Source: Fabrea salina (taxonomy: Eukaryota > Ciliophora > Heterotrichea > Heterotrichida > Fabreidae). Taken from it: a stretch of DNA of 64,000 nt. The stretch covers positions 62,001 through 126,000 of the forward strand of contig JALIHJ010000043.1 in assembly GCA_022984795.1 (NCBI GenBank), read 5' to 3'. Made by a program: the position numbers and the translations under genes. Position 1 is the first letter of the stretch. The number at the start of each line of letters is the position of its first letter. Shown here piece after piece: positions 45,389 to 54,300 of this stretch. The notes under the pieces were generated by a model. The model was not told where the DNA came from. It worked only from the letters and a program-made list of their open reading frames with translations, and searched no databases.

Positions 45389-48300
45389 TTACTCTTCTTC
45401 TTCGCCTGAAAACTGTTCGTCTCGGTACATTCCTGCTTCGTTTTGTTCGTTGACTGGGTTGTCTGCATTCATGCTTTCGCAGTCTGCAAGAAAAGCGTAC
45501 CTAAGTCTTTCTTTCATGATAAGCTTAGAAGAGTACTCAGGCAACTCCAAATTGAAGAAGCAAGTGTCAGCTTTAGGAAGAGCTCCGTCTTTGTGCTCTG
45601 AAATCATTGAAGGCTTGAGCATGAGTCTTGTGTTGGTCCTTTCAAACTCGTCATCGTTCCCAGGGAGTCTTTCTTGTCCCCAACAGAACTTAATGAACTT
45701 GAGTCTTTCGTCAGAAGTAAACTCTTTTAGGATCTCCCAGAACCAAATAACCCTTTGCGAACTTTCAGTCAGTCCTCCGCTGTAGCGTGTATGGCGCCTC
45801 AACAAGTCTAAGTCTACGTTGGGTTTGCCACAAACCCATTCTTCAAGTTGTCTCCAAGTGACTAAGTTAAGCAGTCCAGGAGGGACTAGTTTGGACAAGC
45901 CCTCTCTTAAAGCTTCACTTTGTCTAGTTGACTCTTGGAACCTGTAGTCAAGAACCTTCTGTATGAACTCTTCTTTGTTTTGGTGTTCTACAGGAATGAA
46001 CCTTCCGTTAGGTATTAAGTCTATCACACTGCAGTCCGAGAGTCTTGTGCAGAAGTTTTCGAAAGACTCCTCAAAAAGCTCAGGGGCTGCATTTTCCATC
46101 AACTTAAGCATCTCTGCCACTGGAGTGTCTATGTGCGAAAGGTCTTCAAAGCGAAGGTTCTCTCCTACCAAAGGCTTCCAAAAGAAAGAAGGTAGGTCAA
46201 GAGTCATTCTAGCGCCAGTTCTTGCACAACAGCCCATGAGCAGTCCCAAAAACTCAAACAACTGAAGGTCCTTTGCAGCGGCAGCACTGGGCCTTATTAA
46301 GTACTTGTCAGTGTCTTCTCCAAAGTGTTCGCGGTTGTTAGGCGTGGCACACAGTATTTCAGAGTTGGGCATCTGGATTTCTCTGGAAACGTCTGCAAAG
46401 AACTGCCTGTAAGGGCCAGACTCCCCTACTACAAGTTCGCCTTTAAATATAACCTCGAAAGAAATAAACGGGTCCGAACCTTGAGGCTTAGGAGGCCGAA
46501 GCATGGCAGTGTTGACGTCTTTAAGTTGTTCAAAAGCTTTAACAAAGTTCAGGCTTTTTCGAGCAGTGTTTTCAGAGACCTTGAGTCTTTCAAGCACAAC
46601 CTTGGGAGCGTTTTCTCTGGGAATAGAAGTTCGTTCAAACACAATTTGCTGGATTTCTACTTTGACAGGAAGCATCACGAGTGCCCTAGCTTCAGACAAA
46701 GCTGAGGACAGTGAAAGCGTTAGGGAAGACTGGGGCAGGTGCGAGTGCTTGCTGAGGTTGCAGAGTCCCAGGGCTTCTGACACGTTCCAGTTAAACACTT
46801 TTAAAACAGCCCAGTTGTACCTGAGTTGGTTGAGCTGAGTCGCGGATAGTTCTTGCGAAGGGTACTCTTGTTGGTAGTTAATGCTGCTTTGGTACTCTTG
46901 AGGCAGTCTTATGAAGCTAGCAGGAATGTAAAGGGCTGCTTTTGTTTCTTGACAAATCTTGAACTCAGCAAACTCCATCAAGCACTCTAGTTGTTTGCGA
47001 GTCAAGCGCTTAGGAGCTACTCCCAATCCTAGTTGCATCCACATGTCCACTCCTCGTTTTTCAAGTTCCAAAAAGGTTTCTTTAGGGTTTTCTTTTCCCA
47101 GTTCTGTGAGTTTGTGCTTGGCTTCTTCGAAGTTGTCTCCTAACCAGTCTTTGAGATGCACCCAGACCTCTTCAAAAGCTCTTTCCATGTCTGGTTGCAG
47201 AGTTCCTTCAGGAGTTATGAGTCTTTCTTTCAAAGCCAATGAAATCAGTTCAGAGTCTTCTTCTCTTGCAAGAGAAGCCTCGCACTCCAATGCCCCCCTT
47301 AGGGCTACACAGAGTTCTTCTATAGCTTCATTAGCTCCTTCTTGTAGCTTTTGCTCGATTTCCCTGATGTTGGTTTGGGCTTCTTCGGGCTCTAAGTCCT
47401 GGGGAGGAGGGGGTTTAGGAGTTTGGCACATTTCGCAGGTTCCATTGGCCATTCTGTTTTCGAAGGTGCATGCAGCACAGGACCAGAATTCAGGTTCTTT
47501 GGAGTCTTCTTCCTTTTCCTCTTTTTTCTCTTCTTCTCCAAAGTCAGTTTCTTGGTAGTGCTGAAGGTTAAGTCCGTCTCCAAAAATCACACAGTTGTTA
47601 CCAATAAACTGAATGTCTGTTTTGGTGTTGACAATCCGCAGTTTATACTGACTCAGAATCGTTTGTAGCTGGTTAACTTTTTCTTGGAGCAGGTTTTTAA
47701 GGACCAGGATGGTTTTCCACTGGTCGTGGGAAAGCAAAGAAGCTACTTGGGACTCTAAGTCTGGAGTTAAGTGACCTTCTTTCCGGAAGTAGTTCAAAAA
47801 CACCAAAGAGTTGTATACACACTTAATCCAGTCTGGAAGTTGTACTTGGAGGTCTGAGTCGATTCTTTTGTGGGTGTCCCAGGAAAGTACTGCGGTAGCT
47901 ACAAGCTCAGCTCCGTCTTGGATGTAGGAAGAGTACAGGTTTCCGCACTTTTCAGTGTCTTTCCAGTGTTGCAGTTCGTGAATAAGGTTATTCACCCACT
48001 CAGAAGTCATTCCCATTCCAGTGGGGTGAATGGAGTTCATGTACCTAAGTCTCCTTAAGACCCTTATCATAAGTCTGAACATCACTTGCCTCAAAGGAGC
48101 TGGACTCTTTGAGTGGGTTAGAAACTCACACATTCCAAACACTAAAGAGTGAACTAAGGAAATAGAGTCTGGACTGGGGTCTTTGCACAGGTGGGCTGTA
48201 ATCGCTTCAGTAGTCCAGGTCACAGGAGTCCAGACCTGGGGAATTCCGTAGATTTTGCACTTGAGGACACTAGCACCTGTTAGATTCAGCATGTAAGGAG

Positions 48301-51300
48301 AACACTTTGCATCTACAAAGGTGTAGTAAGTGCACCACACTTTGCCAGTTTTAAACACAATAGGAGGCAAAGAAGTTCTTCCTTGAGCACCTGCACGCAC
48401 TTCTTCTATCAAGCAGGTTCCCTCTGAGTCAGCAAAGAACTGAATAACTGAGTTGCTGCACATAAAAGCTTCTTTTTGGAAACACAAAACCATTCCCGCA
48501 AAGTTAGAAGACTGGTGATGCAAAGGAAACAACCTTTTGGTAAAAGTGTTTTCAGCAAGAATGTTTTCTGGAGTACTAGCTAAAGGATTCTGAGGACCCA
48601 TAAGCGAGGTAGCTACTTCTACGATGTCAATGATTCTTGAAGACTCAGGAATCTCCTCAGTGAGTGAATGCCAAGCAAGCAAACTCCACTCAACTACTTC
48701 GGGTTCTTTTCCTTGGAACAACTGATCTTCTATAAACTGGAGTCTTGGTGTGGCTTGGGTTGTTGCTTCTGGCTGGTGTGTGTAGTTCTGCAAAGATTGT
48801 CTTTCAGAAATAGTAAGTATACACTCTGGCCTTCCAATACTCCACCCCATCACTCTGTCTTCCCAAAGGTCTTGCATGCAGCCTATTCTAATCAAGTCAG
48901 GCAGAGAAAGCAACCCCTTCTTCACAACAAACATGCACTTCAAAAGAGTTTCTCGGGCATGCAGCCCTGAAACCAGTGAGTTCAAGTGGGTAAACTGAGA
49001 CCTAAGACTAGGCAAAGAAGGAAGAGCAGGCAAAGGAACTGCTGGGGGGTAGATACAAGAAACTGGTAACCAGCACATGTGGAGTTCCAAGCTTTCCAAG
49101 TCAGTAAATTGCACAAGTAAACTTGCCGCTCTGACGTCTACAGCTCTGATCAGAACTGTAAGGTCTTTGATTCCTTGGGCAAACAACTTCTTAAGCAAAG
49201 GGTTACACAAAGACTGAATATTGCGTTCCCGGAGCTTTGCAAGTGCCCAAGAACCTACTTTTACTTCATCTACCATGAGAGAACTCCAGTCGTGTTTGGA
49301 GTCTGGAAGCACTATTCCAGAGGGAAGGCGTTGGTCACACAACACATGCGCAATGTCGCTAGCCCGTTTTTGGTCGCCTATTCTTAAGGGCTGTCTGAGT
49401 TGCTCAAAGAAGTTCTCCATTTCAAAAGGCTTGAAAGAAGACCTCACATAGTCCTGAATGCGATTGATGATGTACTTTTCCCAGTACTTAAGCATGCGGA
49501 AGTTGGTTTTGTCCTCAGAGTCAGACGCAGTTTGCGACTGGAAAGTTAAGTAAGAAGAAGGAGGAAGGGTGTACCCACTAAGTCCGTCGTCAACAAGTTC
49601 GTCTTTGAGCAGAAAAGCGTCAGAGTGGAGTTCATGTGACTCTTCAGCGTCTTGGATAAACAAAGGTTGTTCTCTGTCAGCAAGTCTTTCCCAGGCTTCT
49701 AGAAACTGGTGCTCCCAGTAGTTCACGTTAAATGAAACAGGGGCGTCTCTAGACAGTTTATGCACTTTTTCTAAAAACGGTTTAACCAAGTCATCTTCTG
49801 ACTTAACCCACTCTTCCCACTCCATGTGGGCACTTACTTTCAGCAGTAGTCTCAAAACTGTCATGTGCCACTCATCTTGCCCTTCAATTTCCAATAGCTT
49901 CTTGGCTATCTTAGCTTGTCCAAACCCAAGTTCTTTAGGGTTGGCAAAGACTTCCATAGGCTGGATTTCATTGTTAGCAAGGTTGTGAACCTGGAAAGTT
50001 GGGTCGTTCTCAAAGATCACAGAGCAAGTTTTGGAAACACTTCCCATGCCTCCTTGGAGCAAGACTCCTTTTGTTTTGGTGTTGTTGATGTCTGCTAGCA
50101 CATTTGCTCCTGACCTCATGTAGCCGCTCCACCCTGCAGCTACTATAAGGCCTCCCAAAGCGTACTCACTGACGTCGCCTAGTTTCTCCATAACTTGTTC
50201 CATGTGTTTTTGGATTTCTTTTTTCCAGTCTTCTTTTTCCATTAAGTCGTAAAGCAAAGCGTTTATTTCTTGCATGCAAAGCGAATAAGCACCTCCAGGA
50301 CGGCAACTAAGCTGCACAAGGGGATGTGAGTAGTTGCCTGTGATGACTCCTGTGAGTTTTTCTGAGGACCTTAAAGTAGGCAAGTTGGAGCCAGACTCCA
50401 TTACGTAGTCAATCTTTTTAGCAATGAAGAAGTCACACAAGGTCACGCTTACTTGTTTTTTCATTTTGATGGTTTCGGTTTCGTCGTTTGACTGCTGGTT
50501 TTTGGAGTAAGGGTTGTTGGGTATAGGAGGGACTTTGCTTTTAGTGTCAACTACAAGGTTGTTTTGGTTAGAGCGCAAAATTTCAGAGAGCTCAATGGCT
50601 TTTTCAAGGGGCATGGCTTCGCCTACCTGAGCTACTCCTTTGGACAACAGAGCACCTGCAATGCTTTGGGCTTCCTTAATGAAGTGCCTGATTTTTTTTA
50701 TGAAGGTTTTTTCGTTAGCTTTGCGTTCTTTTTCTTCTTGAGAGTCGTCTTCTTTGGCATCTTCGAATCCTTTGTTTTTTTCTTCGAATATTTTTTCTAG
50801 TTTAGTTAGGCTGATTCCGTTGTTCGTGCTTCGTTTTCCTACCAGTTTCTTAGAAGGTCGGCCCCGTTTGCCGCCTCTGCGTCTGAGGCCTCTGATTTCA
50901 GCGTTGAAGTACCTGTAGTACGTAGGAATGTCTTTTTCAAGCAACTCAGGAGGCACTTGTCCTAAGTAAGCAGCGTCCATTAAGTCTTCGACTATGATGG
51001 CTTCTTCAGTGGACTCTTCTCTGGGCGGGTCTAGGTACTTGTAAGTGGGGTGTCTTTCTTCCCAATCCAACAAAACTGGAAACAAAAACACTAAGTCTTC
51101 TTCGCAGGTTGAAGTGTGCAGTTGCACTGTGTACTTTTCTGGGGCCTCTTCAGCTATTTCCATGTGGAGCTTAGCGTAGTTGCCTATTGTTTGTAAGATT
51201 TCTTCAATGACTTCTCCTTTGAAGTGGTTAGGAGTTATGCTTTTCCAAAGACTCCGGCACATCCTTGCAGTTAACCGAATAACTGAAGGAGCAGTTATTT

Positions 51301-54300
51301 CCAGAATGGTTTTTTTAAGTAGTTTGGCAAGCTCGATCTGATCTTCTTTCCTTGTGATTGGGCAGTTGTAGTTAAACTGGTACATAACTGTGAGTACTAT
51401 TTGCAAGTTAACAGTTCTTTGAGGAGAGTTGGGTTTGGATAATTCAATCTGCAAAAAGTTAAGAATGGTTTGGATGAATATTTTTTGAAGGTGTTGTTTG
51501 AGTTCGATCTTCTGCAAGTCCCTGCAGCAGTCTATAAAGGCAAATATAACAAGCTTAGCTCCGGATATAACAGGGTCTGCAATGTTGTTGAACGACAAAG
51601 AAGTTGAAACTAGCATAACTTCAAATAGAGATATCAGCAGTGCTTCGTTATCGCTGTTTTCTAAAACTGTTTCTTTTGAGTCTTCGTAGTTCAGAATCAA
51701 GTACAGGTCGTTCAACAAAGACCCCAACAGCTTCATTTGCTGTTTTAGGTAAAAGTCACAATACTGGAAATGAGGTGGTAAAATGCTGGTTTGCTTTTTT
51801 ATGGCACTTGAGAAGTGCTTACTGGGGTCTTTGATTACTTTCAAACTTTGAGTAGTTTGGTTTAGTGCTTCACACAACAAGTTAAACACTTTGTTGCATT
51901 GTTCGTTGAGCAGAGCACCTATGGAGTACCCACAACACTCAGCTCCGTCAAAACAATGCCTTCCGTCAATGACTCCTAAACCCATTCTTAGAAAAGGAGT
52001 GCTGTCTAGTTCGCCTAAAAGCAACCCTAAGTACTGCATGCCCACTAACTTTTTAGCCGCGTTCACTGTGTGGAGCTTGGCTTTATGAAGTAAGTCTTCA
52101 GGAATAGAACTAGCAGTTACAAAGTTGAACAGGGCTCTTAAAGGCGAGCTTTGAGCAGAAGGTCGAGTGTCTCCAGGGCTTTGCCAGAGTCTCCACTTTT
52201 TATAGGAGTCCACCCACTTTCTGAGTTCTTCGAGTTTTTTCTTGTCTTCTTCAGTGTAACTAGTCGCAGCTCTTTTAAGCATAGGGGGGCCTTCTTCTTC
52301 TTCTTTGGAAACTTCCACAGAGTAACTTGAAAACTTCAGTAAAACTAGCAGTCTTTTGTGAATGGTTTCTGGAATGAAACTGTAGGGGTTAGAAGGGTCT
52401 TCTTGTTTTGTCCAGACTTTGTCGAAGATTTCTTTGACGCTTGTTTGTTCGTCAGTAAAAACAACTTGGAAGCTTTTACAGAGTGACTCAATTAAGTTGG
52501 TGTTTCCAAGGTATCTTTGAGAAAATGAGCTGTAAATTTCTTGCTTGTCTTCTTCTGTATGAATGTACTCTGTTTTCTTGGGTTGAGGTTTTGGTTTCTT
52601 TTTAGGCTTAGTAAGAGCAAGTCGTCTGACCTTGGACTTTTTGGCTTTCTTAGCTAAAACTGGTTTTTTCTCTTCTTCAACAATAGTTTTTTCTTTGGTT
52701 TTTGCTTCTTTGGCTTCTTTGATGTCAGTTAAGATTTGATTTTTCTCTCTTTCAACTTGCAGTTTCTTAAGCATCCAGTTAAGTATTTCGTTCAGAAGTT
52801 TTCCGTAAGCTTGGAGTTGTTCTTGGATGTACTTTTCTTCGTGCATCAGTGAGTCTACTTTTCCAGTTTGAATCCACTTTTTAAGTGAGTTGAGGTGTTG
52901 GGTGTGGTAAGCCATGGTGTACAAAGCTACGCACTGGACTTTTCTCCAGTAAGTTTGTAAATCCTTTGTAAAGGACTTTCGAAGGCTTTCAGCACGGAGG
53001 TTCATAGGTTCAGGTTGTACTTTACGCACTTCGTTGAGCAGTTGGCAAACAGGGCCTTTGTCTATGTTGAGAAGTTCTTGCTTGTGTTCTTCAGGCAAAC
53101 TCTCTGTTAAGCTGTTTATAGACTCCTCCATTCTAAGTTGTTCTTCTTCGATGGGTGAGTATTTCCACTTGGAGTCTTCTTTAGTAAGGAACTCCTCAAA
53201 CTTGAGATTAGCCAAGCCTCCTTTGAAGATTTGCCACTCTAAGTACTGGTGGGACTCTGATTTCTCTGCTTCAGGCACAGCTAAAAAGTTACTCACCATT
53301 GAAGACACTGTAAAAGCTAAGGAGTTTATTGTAGAAATCCACTGTATAAGGGACTTTTCGCCTCCCATCCTCATAGCTACTTTGCTGAACATTGCAAAAG
53401 AGTTGTTGTCGCTCAAAAACAGCCCTGGCTCTCCGTATATTGGCTTCACTCTAAGTTTAAAGCCCCAGCGGTTTGAACCTGAGTCGTCTCTGTGCTGGCC
53501 TGCTGCGTTAAACTCAATGTGGATCTGGTCGCCTTGGAGCATTAACTGGTAACCCACATTTACTTTTCCACTGAGTTTAAAAGAAGTTCCGAATATTTCG
53601 CCTGAATAGTTAGTGAATCCTGAGTAGTTCCCAGGCGAACTTATCCAAAGGCAGTCGTGCAAGTTGTCAGTTTGGGACCTAGGGTCTACTTCTATGCATA
53701 CTCCAACAGCGCCAGGGAAGTTGAGAGTTTCGTTGATTTGTTGCTTGCCTCTTTGGTAAGGATGACTTGTTTCAAAAACCTTTTCTTGGCTAGAGTCAGC
53801 TCCTACATAAGAACTCATGCACAGTACACTCAAAAGGTTAGTGTTTTCTACCTTAAAGAGCTTTTTTAGCTTGGAGAGAAAACTAAGTAAATTGGACAGT
53901 TGGGTTTGGGAGTCGTTGCTGTAACTAAGGTTCACACACAAGTTAACTAGGTTTCTGAAGATGTTGAGCCACTTTGCATAAAGCGTAGTTACCCTTTCAC
54001 TCATGAGTTCTTGCACTCTGTCAAGCATCTTATTCAAGAGCACAGTTAGTTTTTCAGAGTAATTCTGTCCGGAGTCATAAGCTTCTTTTATCAAAAACAT
54101 AAAGATCTCCATAAGGACTTGGGTTTCCACTGAAGAGGGTTCTGACAAAGAAGCTATAAGTCCTTTTTCAAAGACTTCCCACAACTCCAGTAAGTGAGCT
54201 AGGTTTTGTCTTTTCTGGGAAGTCATTTTAACATCTTCAGACTGAAACATTACCAAACTGGCGTTTTGCAGAGAAGACTCGTTTGCTTGCTTGTCAACCA